A DNA stretch of 64,000 nucleotides from Actinocatenispora sera (GTDB lineage: Bacteria; Actinomycetota; Actinomycetes; Mycobacteriales; Micromonosporaceae), in NCBI RefSeq assembly GCF_018324685.1, contig NZ_AP023354.1, forward strand, positions 496,001-560,000. The letters are read 5' to 3'. This document shows, piece after piece, positions 50,936 through 59,422 of the stretch. Numbering within the stretch: position 1 is the first letter of the stretch; every line of letters starts with the position of its first letter. Made by a program: the position numbers and the translations under genes. The notes beneath the pieces were generated by a model that was not told the origin of the DNA, made no database searches, and worked only from the letters and a program-made list of their open reading frames with translations.

Positions 50936-51244
50936 TCAGACGGTGTCGGTCTTGACGGCGGCGACGAAGGCGTGCCAGCTGGGCGCGGCGACGCAGAGCA
51001 TGCCGCCGTCCGGGTCCTTGGAGTCCCGCACGTGCCACCGCTCCCCACCATCGGCAACCTCGACGCAGTTGCCGCCCTCACTGCCGCTACGACTCGACTT
51101 CCGCCACCCCGAGACAGCAACCTCAACGCACTGGCCGCCCTCGCTCCCGCTGCGGCTGCTCTTCCACCAGCCGGAGACGGCGACCTCGACGCACTGGCCG
51201 CCAGAACTGCCACTACGACCGCTCTTCCACCACTGCAGACTCAT
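50936..51244 (-). CDS. DUF397 protein with a triplicated N-terminal motif
   Basis: This 102-residue partner of the XRE regulator normally has one W(R)KSSRSG...CVEVA unit followed by VRDSKDPDG and a WxAFV helix. Here the first unit occurs three times with a 21-residue period (WWKSGRSGSSGGQCVEVAVSG, then WWKSSRSGSEGGQ and WRKSSRSGSEGGN forms), and the rest of the domain (WHVRDSKDPDGGMLCVAAPSW) is present once. The ATG overlaps the regulator's stop (ATGA). DUF397/XRE pairs act in development in streptomycetes. The triplication looks recent, since the units differ at only a few positions. Confidence 0.88.
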   Translation of the reverse strand: MSLQWWKSGRSGSSGGQCVEVAVSGWWKSSRSGSEGGQCVEVAVSGWRKSSRSGSEGGNCVEVADGGERWHVRDSKDPDGGMLCVAAPSWHAFVAAVKTDTV

Positions 51245-52056
51245 CGCTCTCCCCTGATCCGCACGATCTCGTCGGCCAGTTGCTCCGGTGCAAGCGCCCT
51301 GCGGCACATTGCATCGAATGCCCGCCCGTATCGTTGCACGATGTTCGGGTCGTTGACGACCTGACTATTTGCCAAGCTCTCGGCATAGGCGACCGGCGGA
51401 CCCGCCGCGAAGTCGAGCACGGTGAAGCCGCCACCCATCGGGGCTCGCGCTGTCGCGGCGAAAGTGAGTACCTGGATTTCGATGTGCGGCCGCTCTGCCA
51501 TGGCCAGCAGGTACCGGCACTGCGACCGCATGACGTCCGGACCGCCGACCGGGATGTGCAGCACGGACTCGTTGAGGATGACGGAGAGCAGCGGCGGGTC
51601 GTCGCGGTCGAGGATCTGTTGTCGACGGACCCGGGCGGCCAGCCGCCGTTCGATCTCGTCCGGATCCTTCGGCGGCCAACTGTTGCGCAGCACCGCGCGG
51701 GCGTACTCCTCGGTTTGCAGGAGGCCGGGCATGACCTGGACCTCGACCTCGCGGATGGCGAGCGCTTCGGCTTCCAGGGTGACGAAGTCGCGGAACCACT
51801 CGGGATAGTCGGACTGCGCCGGCAGCAGCCGGGCCAGCGTGCCGCCGGTGCCCAGCAACTTGTCGCAGCGGCTGGTGAAGTCGACGCTCGGCGGCCGGCG
51901 GCCGGTCTCGATCATGCTCACCAAACCGGTGGAATAGCAGATGCGGGCGGCAAGTTGCTCCTGGGTCAGGCCGGCCGCGTTCCGCGCCCGGCGCAGCTCC
52001 GCCGCGTACGCGCGACGAACGGCACCGGCATCCAGCTCGCTGAGACTCGTCTTCAC
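51241..52056 (-). CDS. XRE-family regulator with DUF5753
   Basis: This 271-residue protein has an N-terminal helix-turn-helix (LRRARNAAGLTQEQLAARIC, then YSTGLVSMIETGRRPPS) and the DUF5753 domain (WFRDFVTLEAEALAIREVEVQVMPGLLQTEEYARAV). This is the regulator type that pairs with DUF397 proteins in actinomycetes, where such pairs are present in many copies. The start is GTG at 52056. It is divergent from two small genes, which may be its targets. Confidence 0.92.
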   Translation of the reverse strand: MKTSLSELDAGAVRRAYAAELRRARNAAGLTQEQLAARICYSTGLVSMIETGRRPPSVDFTSRCDKLLGTGGTLARLLPAQSDYPEWFRDFVTLEAEALAIREVEVQVMPGLLQTEEYARAVLRNSWPPKDPDEIERRLAARVRRQQILDRDDPPLLSVILNESVLHIPVGGPDVMRSQCRYLLAMAERPHIEIQVLTFAATARAPMGGGFTVLDFAAGPPVAYAESLANSQVVNDPNIVQRYGRAFDAMCRRALAPEQLADEIVRIRGER

Positions 52057-52177
52057 CGCGCCCTCACAGCGTTGTCGGGGTCGGCCGTACCGGCTGCGAC
52101 CACGAACCGTGATCCGACCGGCACGGGTAGAGCCTATTCTCTTACCCTCCGTACGTCAGCCCCGGCAGGCTGCTGAC

Positions 52178-52477
52178 ATGACGACCACCGACGACATCGC
52201 CGCCGCGGTACCCGGACTGCACGTGCCACCGCTGCCGCGCCGCTTCCTGCTCTACGAGTACCCGCTGCTCGCCGACCATCCCCGGTTGTACTGCTGGGGC
52301 GCCGCACTGCGGCACGGCGTGCTGGCGTTCCTGCCCGACGGCGGGCACCTCGGGATGTATGCCAGCGCCACCGAACTGCTGCGCACGCTGCGCTTCTCCC
52401 GCGACCTCCGTCTACTGTGGATAGACCCGGACGACTCGATGACCGCGCGTACCAGGGCGCCGGAGCCAGCCCGATGA
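52178..52477 (+). CDS. Small hypothetical protein, first of a coupled pair
   Basis: I do not recognise this 99-residue protein. It begins MTTTDDIAAAVPGLHVPPLP and has an aromatic-rich centre (RFLLYEYPLLADHPRLYCWG) and a predicted strand-helix region (GYLGMYASATELLRTLRF-like). No signal peptide or membrane helix is seen. A TATTCT -10-like element lies about 40 bases upstream. It overlaps the next gene by ATGA and is divergent from the XRE regulator, which suggests joint control. Confidence 0.65.
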   Translation: MTTTDDIAAAVPGLHVPPLPRRFLLYEYPLLADHPRLYCWGAALRHGVLAFLPDGGHLGMYASATELLRTLRFSRDLRLLWIDPDDSMTARTRAPEPAR

Positions 52478-52770
52478 CCGCACCAACGGGACCGCCGGAG
52501 CCGACCGGAGGATCCGCCACCCTCGTCCACTGGCGCGTCACCGATCCGGACGGGCACGTCGTCGTGCACGCGGTCACCGACCGGATCGCCAACCGGATGA
52601 TGGTCGCGGTCGACGGACACCCGGTGCGCACCTTCGACCCGATCCAGGCCCGCGCGCTCGGCATCCTGCTGGCCGAGGCGACCTACGTCGGCCTCGACTC
52701 CACCGGCCCCTACCTCGCCGTCACCAGGCATCCGCTCGCCGACGGTCCGCCACCGTCCACAGTGGACTGA
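52474..52770 (+). CDS. Small hypothetical protein, second of a coupled pair
   Basis: I do not recognise this 98-residue protein. After a Pro-rich start it has a strand-rich core (LVHWRVTDPDGHVVVHAVTD, MVAVDGHPVRTFDP) and a helix (IQARALGILLAEATYVGLD). Start ATG overlaps the previous stop. The gene's last codons carry the palindrome GTCCACAGTGGAC, which encodes STVD, and a second copy follows 69 bases later. Confidence 0.6.
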   Translation: MTAPTGPPEPTGGSATLVHWRVTDPDGHVVVHAVTDRIANRMMVAVDGHPVRTFDPIQARALGILLAEATYVGLDSTGPYLAVTRHPLADGPPPSTVD

Positions 52771-52836
52771 GGGGGCGCCGGCACGGGCGCGCCCCGAGCA
52801 GCCGCTCGGCGACCATCGACACCGTCCACAGTGGAC
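52755..52836. repeat. Two copies of the palindrome GTCCACAGTGGAC
   Basis: Copies at 52755-52767 and 52824-52836 share CCGTCCACAGTGGACT. The first lies in the end of a gene and the second between genes, before the topA stop. Confidence 0.8.
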
Positions 52837-52893
52837 TACGCCGTCGTACCGGGTCGGCAATGCGGCCCGGAGCCGGCGGGCGCGCGGCCGAGG

Positions 52894-55710
52894 TCAGTTG
52901 TCCGAAGTGGACTTCTTCGGGGCTGCCTTCTTGGCCGGCGCCTTCTTCGCGGTGGCCTTGGCCGCGGTCTTCTTCGCCGCGGTCTTCTTGGCGGCCGTCT
53001 TCTTGGTCGCGGTCTTCTTCGCGGCGGTCTTCTTCGCCGCCGTCTTCTTCGCGGCCTTCTTGCGCGGCGCGGGGCCCTGGGCCCGCTTGTCCGCCAGCAG
53101 TTCCGCGGCACGGTCCAGCGTGATCGACTCGGCCGTCTCGGTACGCGGCAGGGTGCGGTTCGTCTCGCCGTCGGTGACGTACAGCCCGAACCGGCCGTCC
53201 TTCACCACGATCGGCTTGCCGGTCGCCGGGTCGTCGCCGAGGGTGCGCAGCGGCTCCTTCGGCGCGGCCCGCCGGCCCCGCCGCTTCGGCTCCGCGAACA
53301 GCTTCTCGGCCTCCTCCAGGGTGACCGTGAAGATCTGCTCCTCCGACTCCAGCGACCGCGAGTCGGTGCCCTTCCGGATGTACGGACCGTACCGGCCGTT
53401 CTGCGCGGTCACCGGCTCGCCGTCCGCGCCGGTACCGACGGTGCGCGGCAACGACAGCAGCCGCAGCGCGTCCTCCAGCGTCAGCGTGTCCATCGACTGC
53501 GACGAGAACAGCGACGAGGACTTCTCGCCGGACGTCACGTACGGGCCGAAGCGGCCGGACTTGGCCGTGACCGGCTCGCCGGTGGCCGGGTCGGTGCCCA
53601 GCTCGCGGGCGCCCGAGTTGGTCTTGAACAGCTCCTCGACCTTCGCCGGGGTCAGCTCGTCGGGCACCACGTCGTCCGGGATCGACGCGTTGCGGCGCGG
53701 CCCGTCCGGGTTCGGCTCCGTGTCCTCGTCACCCGGGGTGCGCCGCTCCAGGTAGGGCCCGTACCGCCCGACCCGGACGACCACGTTGCGGCCCTCGTCG
53801 TCGGTGAACAGCGGGATCGAGTTGATGCCGCGCGCGTCGATCTCCGACAGTTGCTCGGTGACCAGCCGCTTCAACCCGCCGGAGCGGGCGACCGTGCCGG
53901 CCTCCGCCGCGTCGTCACCGAAGTAGAAGGAACGCAGGAACCCGAGCGTCTGCACCCGGCCGTCGGTGATCTCGTCCAGGTCGTTCTCCAACCCGGCGGT
54001 GAAGTCGTAGTCGACCAGCCGCGGGAAGTACTTCTCCAGCAGCTGCACCACCGCGAACGCCACGAACGACGGGATCAGCGCCTGGCCGCGCTTGAAGACG
54101 TACCCGCGGCGCTGGATCGTCTGCATGATCGAGGTGTACGTGGAGGGCCGGCCGATGCCGAGCTCCTCCAGCGCCTTGACCAGCGACGCCTCCGTGTAGC
54201 GGGCCGGCGGCTGGGTGGTGTGCCCGGTCGGCTCCAGCGCGTCGGCGGTCAGCGACTGGTCGCGCACCAGGTTCGGCAGCCGCCGCTCGGCGTCCTCGGC
54301 CTCGGCGTTCTCGTCGTCGGTCGACTCGACGTACGCGCGCAGGAAGCCCGGCTCGGTGATGGTCTTGCCGGACGCGGCGAAGTCGCACGACTCGCCGGTC
54401 GCGGACACCGCGTTGATGCGCACCGACACCGAGTTGCCGACCGCGTCGATCATCTGCGAGGCGATGGTGCGCCGCCAGATCAGCTCGTACAGCCGGAACT
54501 CGTCCGGGGACAGCTCGTTGGCGAGCGAACCCGGGGTGCGGAACTGCTCGCCGGCCGGGCGGATCGCCTCGTGCGCCTCCTGCGCGTTCTTCACCTTGCG
54601 GGTGTACTGCCGGGGCTCGGCCGGCACGTACCGGCTGCCGTACAGCTCGGCGACCTGCGACCGGGCCGCCGACAGGGCGGTGTCCGACAGCGTCGTCGAG
54701 TCGGTTCGCATGTAGGTGATGTAGCCGTTCTCGTACAGCCGCTGCGCCACCCGCATCGTGGTCTCGGACGAGAACCGCAGCTTGCGGGACGCCTCCTGCT
54801 GCAGCGTCGAGGTCATGAACGGCGCGTACGGCCGGCGCCGGTACGGCTTCTCCTCGACCCGGGTGACGGTGAAGTCGCGGCCGTCGAGCCGGGCGGCGAG
54901 ACCCCGCGCACCCTCCTCGTCCAGCGGGATCGCACCGGAGTTGGGGCGCACCCGGCCGGTCGCCGGGTCGAAGTCGCGGCCCGTCGCGACCCGGTCGCCG
55001 TCCAGCGCGATCAGCGTCGCGCCGAAGGTACGCGGGCCGTCCTTGACGTCGGCCGCCGCCACCGCGAGGGTCGCCTGGATGTCCCAGTAGTCGGCCGAGT
55101 GGAACGCCATCCGCTGCCGCTCGCGCTCGACCACGATGCGCGTCGCCACCGACTGCACCCGGCCGGCCGACAGCTTCGGCATGATCTTCTTCCACAGCAC
55201 CGGGCTGACCTCGTACCCGTACAGCCGGTCCAGCACCCGGCGCGCCTCGTACGCGTCGACCAGGTTCTGGTTGATGGTGCGCGGGTTGGCCACCGCCGCC
55301 TGGATCGCCGGCCGGGTGATCTCGTGGAACACCATCCGGTGCACCGGCACCTTCGGCTTGAGCAGCTGCTCCAGGTGCCAGGCGATCGCCTCGCCCTCGC
55401 GGTCCTCATCGGTGGCGAGGAAGAGTTCGTCGGCGTCGGCGAGCAGCCCCTTGAGCCGGGTCACCTGGGCCTTGCGGTCCGGCGAGACGACGTAGAGCGG
55501 AGCGAAGTCGTGCTCCGGGTCGACGCCGAGCCGCGCCATCGGGGTGCCCTTGTACTTCTCGGGCACCTCCTTGGCGCCACTGGGCAGGTCGCGGATGTGG
55601 CCACGGCTCGCCTCCACGACCCACCCCGGGCCGAGGTAGCCCGAGATGGTCTTGGCCTTCGCCGGGGACTCGACGATGACCAGCCGGTTGCTGCTCTCGG
55701 ATCGCGGCAC
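52894..55710 (-). CDS. topA: DNA topoisomerase I
   Basis: This 938-residue type IA enzyme relaxes negative supercoils and is essential in actinobacteria. The TOPRIM domain shows LVIVESPAKAKTI and ATDEDREGEAIAWHL. The catalytic Tyr is in GYITYMRTDSTTLS, and the cleavage-core helix is LSAGRVQSVATRI. Several C-terminal TOPRIM_C_Rpt units follow (FGPYVTSGEK, YGPYIRKGTD, FGLYVTDGE), with no four-Cys zinc fingers. The end is a Lys/Ala tail of about 50 residues (KKTAA units), known from mycobacterial homologues to aid DNA binding. GTG start with GGAG four bases upstream. The usual tmk/holB neighbours are 19 kb away. Confidence 0.96.
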   Translation of the reverse strand: MPRSESSNRLVIVESPAKAKTISGYLGPGWVVEASRGHIRDLPSGAKEVPEKYKGTPMARLGVDPEHDFAPLYVVSPDRKAQVTRLKGLLADADELFLATDEDREGEAIAWHLEQLLKPKVPVHRMVFHEITRPAIQAAVANPRTINQNLVDAYEARRVLDRLYGYEVSPVLWKKIMPKLSAGRVQSVATRIVVERERQRMAFHSADYWDIQATLAVAAADVKDGPRTFGATLIALDGDRVATGRDFDPATGRVRPNSGAIPLDEEGARGLAARLDGRDFTVTRVEEKPYRRRPYAPFMTSTLQQEASRKLRFSSETTMRVAQRLYENGYITYMRTDSTTLSDTALSAARSQVAELYGSRYVPAEPRQYTRKVKNAQEAHEAIRPAGEQFRTPGSLANELSPDEFRLYELIWRRTIASQMIDAVGNSVSVRINAVSATGESCDFAASGKTITEPGFLRAYVESTDDENAEAEDAERRLPNLVRDQSLTADALEPTGHTTQPPARYTEASLVKALEELGIGRPSTYTSIMQTIQRRGYVFKRGQALIPSFVAFAVVQLLEKYFPRLVDYDFTAGLENDLDEITDGRVQTLGFLRSFYFGDDAAEAGTVARSGGLKRLVTEQLSEIDARGINSIPLFTDDEGRNVVVRVGRYGPYLERRTPGDEDTEPNPDGPRRNASIPDDVVPDELTPAKVEELFKTNSGARELGTDPATGEPVTAKSGRFGPYVTSGEKSSSLFSSQSMDTLTLEDALRLLSLPRTVGTGADGEPVTAQNGRYGPYIRKGTDSRSLESEEQIFTVTLEEAEKLFAEPKRRGRRAAPKEPLRTLGDDPATGKPIVVKDGRFGLYVTDGETNRTLPRTETAESITLDRAAELLADKRAQGPAPRKKAAKKTAAKKTAAKKTATKKTAAKKTAAKKTAAKATAKKAPAKKAAPKKSTSDN

Positions 55711-55887
55711 GGTACTCCAGTCAACTCATCAGGTGACGCGTCGGCGACGTTGCGCCGCCAGTGGGACAGAATGACACAGCGGTCCTAGCCGGTGTGCCCA
55801 GAGGTTGTCAAACGTAACGCGCCGCTCGCCACCGGGTTGCGCGGGACACTCATGCGCCGACATACCTCTCCAATCGGGCGTATCACG

Positions 55888-58206
55888 TCAGTCGGCAGCG
55901 ACCGCCGCAGCTGATACTGGCATACCGGGTGAAACCGGATCATCGGCCGGGCGGTGCTCCGGCGCCGGGCCCGACTCCGGCTCGGGAATAGTCGCCAGCC
56001 GCTCCGCCGCCAGACACGCCCGACCCAGCCCCACCCGGATCCCGACCGCCTCCATCCCACACTTGATCAGGTACATCAGGGGCACATTCGCGATGATCAC
56101 CGCCACCAGGTAGACCGGAGTGTCCTGAAGTATCCCGTAATAAAGCAGCGGGGCGAGCAGCCACAGGACGAACGCGTAGAGCACGTTGCCGGCCAGCCAC
56201 GACGTGTACTTCTGCACCCCCGGCACGGTCGCCGGCACCGTCGACAACCCCGCCGCGCGGGCCCGCCGCAACACGGCACGCGCGTACCCCGAGATGACGG
56301 CGTTGCAGAACATCACCAGGGTCATCCCGGACGCCACGCAGATCAGCCACCAGCGCCGCTCCACCACCACCGGCAGCGCGATCGCCACCGGCGAGGCCAC
56401 CACCGTGGCCCGCATCGCCACCTCGGCCGCCACCGCCAGTACCGACAGGCGGCCCGCGCGGCGCCCGGTGACCAGCGGCGTCAACCCCGCGAACAGCCCC
56501 TGGTAGTACTTCGCGCAGACCAGTACGAAGGTGAACCCGACCGCGAGAATCAGCAGGTTGTGCCGCGGGTCCGGAACCGGGTAGTCGGCGGCCCGGAGCC
56601 GGTCGAGGAACGGGATGCCGTCCGGCCCGGTACCGGTCACGCGCTGGGCCACCGACAGCGCCGGGCCACCGAAGTCCAGACCCAGCTCGCGCAGCAGGTA
56701 GGTGAGGACGAGCAGGCCGCCCAGGTAGGACAGCGTCGCCGACAGCAACGACCAGCCCAGCAGCCAGCGCAGGCGCATGTTCTTCCGGTGCTCGGCGTAG
56801 CTGCGCTGCGCCCGCCGGACCGCCAGCAGCCGGCGCTGCCGCCGCGGCGCGCCGGAGAACGGATGGAACAGCCCGAGCAGGTTGTCCCGCACGTCCGCGC
56901 GCGCCGGCCGGACCCGCTCGGCGTACGCGGCGCGCAACGCCGTCAGCTCCTCGGTGAACCAGCGGCCGAGCTGCTCGTACAGCGGGCTGGTCCGCTCCGG
57001 GCGGAACAGCCGCAACCGGCGGGCCGGATCGGCGTCCAGCAGATCCTCCAGGAACCGCGCCATCAGCGGCGTCTCGGCGTAGAAGTCGTCCGGCACGATG
57101 CCCCGGTCGGCCGGCGCACCGGTCCCGAGCAGCACCAGCAGCTGGCCCAGCGAGTACAGGTCGGCGCGGGCACCCGCCCCGTCCCGCCGCACCTCCGGCG
57201 CCACGAACGGCAGGTCCGGGCCGGAGTCACCCGGCAGCGCCTGCGCGTACAGGTAGTTCGCGCCCAGGTCGAGCAGCGTCATCGTCACCCGGCCGGCCCC
57301 GTCCGGCGACTCCGCCACGATGATGTTCGACGGCGACAGATCCTGGTGGGTCAGCCCCACCCCGTCCAGCTCGCGCAACGCGTCGAACAGCGCCCCGCCG
57401 TACCGCTCCAGCAGGTCGATCCGGAGCGGGTCGCCCGGCCGCGGCGGCGGCTCGTCGGCCAGCCGCTCCGCGAGCGTGCGACCCGGCACGAAATCCATCA
57501 ACACCCAGCTGTCGCTGGAGGCCCACAGCCGGGCCAGATGCCGCAACCCGTCCTCGTCCCGCTGGTAGCGGGCCAGGTAGCCGCGGGTGGCCCGCTCGAT
57601 CGTCGGGATCTCCAGGTACGGCAGGAGCAGGCACTTGAGCGCGAACCGGCGCCGGGCACCCTGACTCACCCCGCGCCGGGCGCCACTGACGATGAACGAC
57701 GTCGTCCCGTGCCGGTGGAAGGCCAGCGTCGCCGGATCGATCGCGGCCCACTCCTGCGCCGCGGCCTGGTCGTTCGCCGGCTCGTACAGCTCCAGCAGCG
57801 CGGCCCGCACCGGCGGCATCGTCAGCAGCGGCCGGCACAGCGACGCGCAGTCGTGCCCGATCCCGGTCGCCCCACCGCCCGGCGCATCCGCCCGACCACC
57901 CCGGTACGAGCGGTAGCGCTGCGAATGATCCAACGCCAGCATGGTCAGCAGCAGCACCGCCAGCCGGCCGTACAGCTTGTCGTGCCGGAGCGGATGGGGC
58001 TGCCGGCAGTGCACCGCGAGGCGGGCGATCGTCTCGCCCCAGTCCTTCTCGTACCGCGACTCGAACGCCCGGCGGTCCGTCGGCACCGACCGCAGCAACG
58101 CCCGCCACGCCGACGCCGACGCACTCCCCCAGCCGGGCAGCGACAGCCGGTCGTCAGGAAGCCTCCCGAGCAGCACCGCCAGATCGACCTTCACCAGCCT
58201 CGGCAT
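55888..58206 (-). CDS. Kinase-like multi-helix membrane protein
   Basis: This 772-residue protein joins a helical N-terminus (1-150), a protein-kinase-like domain (about 155-420) and about six membrane helices (about 515-735). The kinase features are the Lys in RRFALKCLL, the catalytic loop LTHQDLSPSNIIV (HQD in place of HRD), LLDLGANY in place of DFG, and LPFVAPEVRRDGAGARADLYSLGQLL as an APE-type segment. It may therefore be active. The start at 58206 overlaps the patatin gene by 53 bases, so the two are tightly coupled. Signalling at the membrane together with a lipase is my inference; I know no characterised counterpart. Confidence 0.75.
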   Translation of the reverse strand: MPRLVKVDLAVLLGRLPDDRLSLPGWGSASASAWRALLRSVPTDRRAFESRYEKDWGETIARLAVHCRQPHPLRHDKLYGRLAVLLLTMLALDHSQRYRSYRGGRADAPGGGATGIGHDCASLCRPLLTMPPVRAALLELYEPANDQAAAQEWAAIDPATLAFHRHGTTSFIVSGARRGVSQGARRRFALKCLLLPYLEIPTIERATRGYLARYQRDEDGLRHLARLWASSDSWVLMDFVPGRTLAERLADEPPPRPGDPLRIDLLERYGGALFDALRELDGVGLTHQDLSPSNIIVAESPDGAGRVTMTLLDLGANYLYAQALPGDSGPDLPFVAPEVRRDGAGARADLYSLGQLLVLLGTGAPADRGIVPDDFYAETPLMARFLEDLLDADPARRLRLFRPERTSPLYEQLGRWFTEELTALRAAYAERVRPARADVRDNLLGLFHPFSGAPRRQRRLLAVRRAQRSYAEHRKNMRLRWLLGWSLLSATLSYLGGLLVLTYLLRELGLDFGGPALSVAQRVTGTGPDGIPFLDRLRAADYPVPDPRHNLLILAVGFTFVLVCAKYYQGLFAGLTPLVTGRRAGRLSVLAVAAEVAMRATVVASPVAIALPVVVERRWWLICVASGMTLVMFCNAVISGYARAVLRRARAAGLSTVPATVPGVQKYTSWLAGNVLYAFVLWLLAPLLYYGILQDTPVYLVAVIIANVPLMYLIKCGMEAVGIRVGLGRACLAAERLATIPEPESGPAPEHRPADDPVSPGMPVSAAAVAAD

Positions 58207-59257
58207 CCGCCGCCTCCCCTCGCTCCGCCGCCACCGGCACGAACCTCGGCACCGTCGCGAACCCCTCGCCGCGGTACCCGGACAGCACCCGGTACGCCTC
58301 CTCGTACGCCTGCCGGGCCGCGACCAGCAGCGCACCGGCGCTGCGCTCGAACGACGCCACCCCCCGCGGCGGCAACACGTCCAGCACCTCCGGCGCGCCG
58401 GCCCGGCCGGCGGTGCGCCCGGCCGGCGGGTCGGGCAGCGCGGCGACCCGCTCGTTCGGGGCCAGCGGCGGCCCGGCCAGCCGGGCGCGATCCCGCTGGT
58501 ACTGCCGGACCGCCCGGCAGCGGGGCCCGACCAGCCGGCGGTCCAGCGCCGCCAGCGCCGCGGTCACCGCCAGCTCGACCGGCGCGTACGGACCCGGAAC
58601 CGGGCCGGGACGGCGGCTGCTCAGCGACAGCACGTGGGTGCAATCGTCACCGGCCGCCAGCCGGTACGGGTGAATGGTCAGCATCGCGCCGTCGATCGCC
58701 GGGCCCGCACAGTCGGCGACCCCGCGCGACACCACCGGCAGCCACGCGCTCGCCCGCAGCGCCGCCACCAGCTCCGTGGCGTCACCGAAGCCGCTGCGCA
58801 GCTCGGTGCCGGGCGGGTCCAGCCGGGTGATCGCGACGTGCAACGGCGTCGGCGAGCCGAGCACGGCGGCGAAATCCAACGGCTTGCGCCGGCACAGCAC
58901 CTCGCCGAGCGCGTAGTCGAGGTCCATGATCCCGGCGCGCCAGCGCCGCACCGACAGGAACGCCGGCGAGGTCAGATCGTCGTAGTACGCGGCGAGGTTC
59001 CGCCAGGACCCACCGGCCAGGAAGTATGCCGCGTTCAGAGCACCGGACGAGGCGCCGTAGACGCCGTCGAACACGTCGCGGAAGCCGAGATCCTCCAGCG
59101 CCGTGAGCATCGCGCCGGACAGCACCCCGCGCATCCCGCCGCCCTGCACGGCCAGCCCCACCTTGTACCCGTCGGCCCGGTCACCGCGCGCCCGCCGCTC
59201 GCGCAGCACGCGCCAGACCGGATGGTCGAGCCGGACAGCCAACGCCTCTCCCGACAT
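58154..59257 (-). CDS. Patatin-like phospholipase
   Basis: This 367-residue protein has the patatin core (about 30-215): the oxyanion stretch VQGGGMRGVLSGAML, the nucleophile GASSGALNAAYF (Gly-x-Ser-x-Gly) and the dyad Asp in AIDGAML. It should hydrolyse acyl chains from lipids in the cytoplasm or at the inner membrane face. The C-terminal 130 residues include a Cys/Arg-rich QYQRDRARLAG helix and an Ala-rich end. I chose the ATG at 59257 over a frame start at 59299. It overlaps the kinase-like membrane gene by 53 bases, the only such overlap in the window. Confidence 0.88.
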   Translation of the reverse strand: MSGEALAVRLDHPVWRVLRERRARGDRADGYKVGLAVQGGGMRGVLSGAMLTALEDLGFRDVFDGVYGASSGALNAAYFLAGGSWRNLAAYYDDLTSPAFLSVRRWRAGIMDLDYALGEVLCRRKPLDFAAVLGSPTPLHVAITRLDPPGTELRSGFGDATELVAALRASAWLPVVSRGVADCAGPAIDGAMLTIHPYRLAAGDDCTHVLSLSSRRPGPVPGPYAPVELAVTAALAALDRRLVGPRCRAVRQYQRDRARLAGPPLAPNERVAALPDPPAGRTAGRAGAPEVLDVLPPRGVASFERSAGALLVAARQAYEEAYRVLSGYRGEGFATVPRFVPVAAERGEAADAEAGEGRSGGAAREAS

Positions 59258-59354
59258 TCGGCGCCATACAACGCAGTCGAGAGTAGCGTCCCGGCACACC
59301 TCGGCAGCCGATCACCGTTCGCAGCGACGCCCACACCGGTCGGCCCGGAGACCG

Positions 59355-59422
59355 CCGGGCGATCCGCACGGCCGGACGACCGGAAGGTCGGACGATCCGC
59401 ACGCCCGGCGATCCGGGTGCGG
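59355..59422. repeat. 33-bp repeat beside the stop of 59423-60091
   Basis: GATCCGCACG occurs at 59361 and 59394 in two 33-bp units, with a partial third (GATCCGGGTG) that runs into the stop codon at 59423. Confidence 0.6.

Noticed and set aside
33430-52893. Prophage or integrative element
   Set aside because: No integrase, transposase, tRNA target, or structural phage gene is present, so only a loose accessory block can be claimed.
53031-53110. C-rich repetitive DNA at the topA end as a separate repeat element
   Set aside because: It simply encodes the Lys/Ala tail of topoisomerase I.
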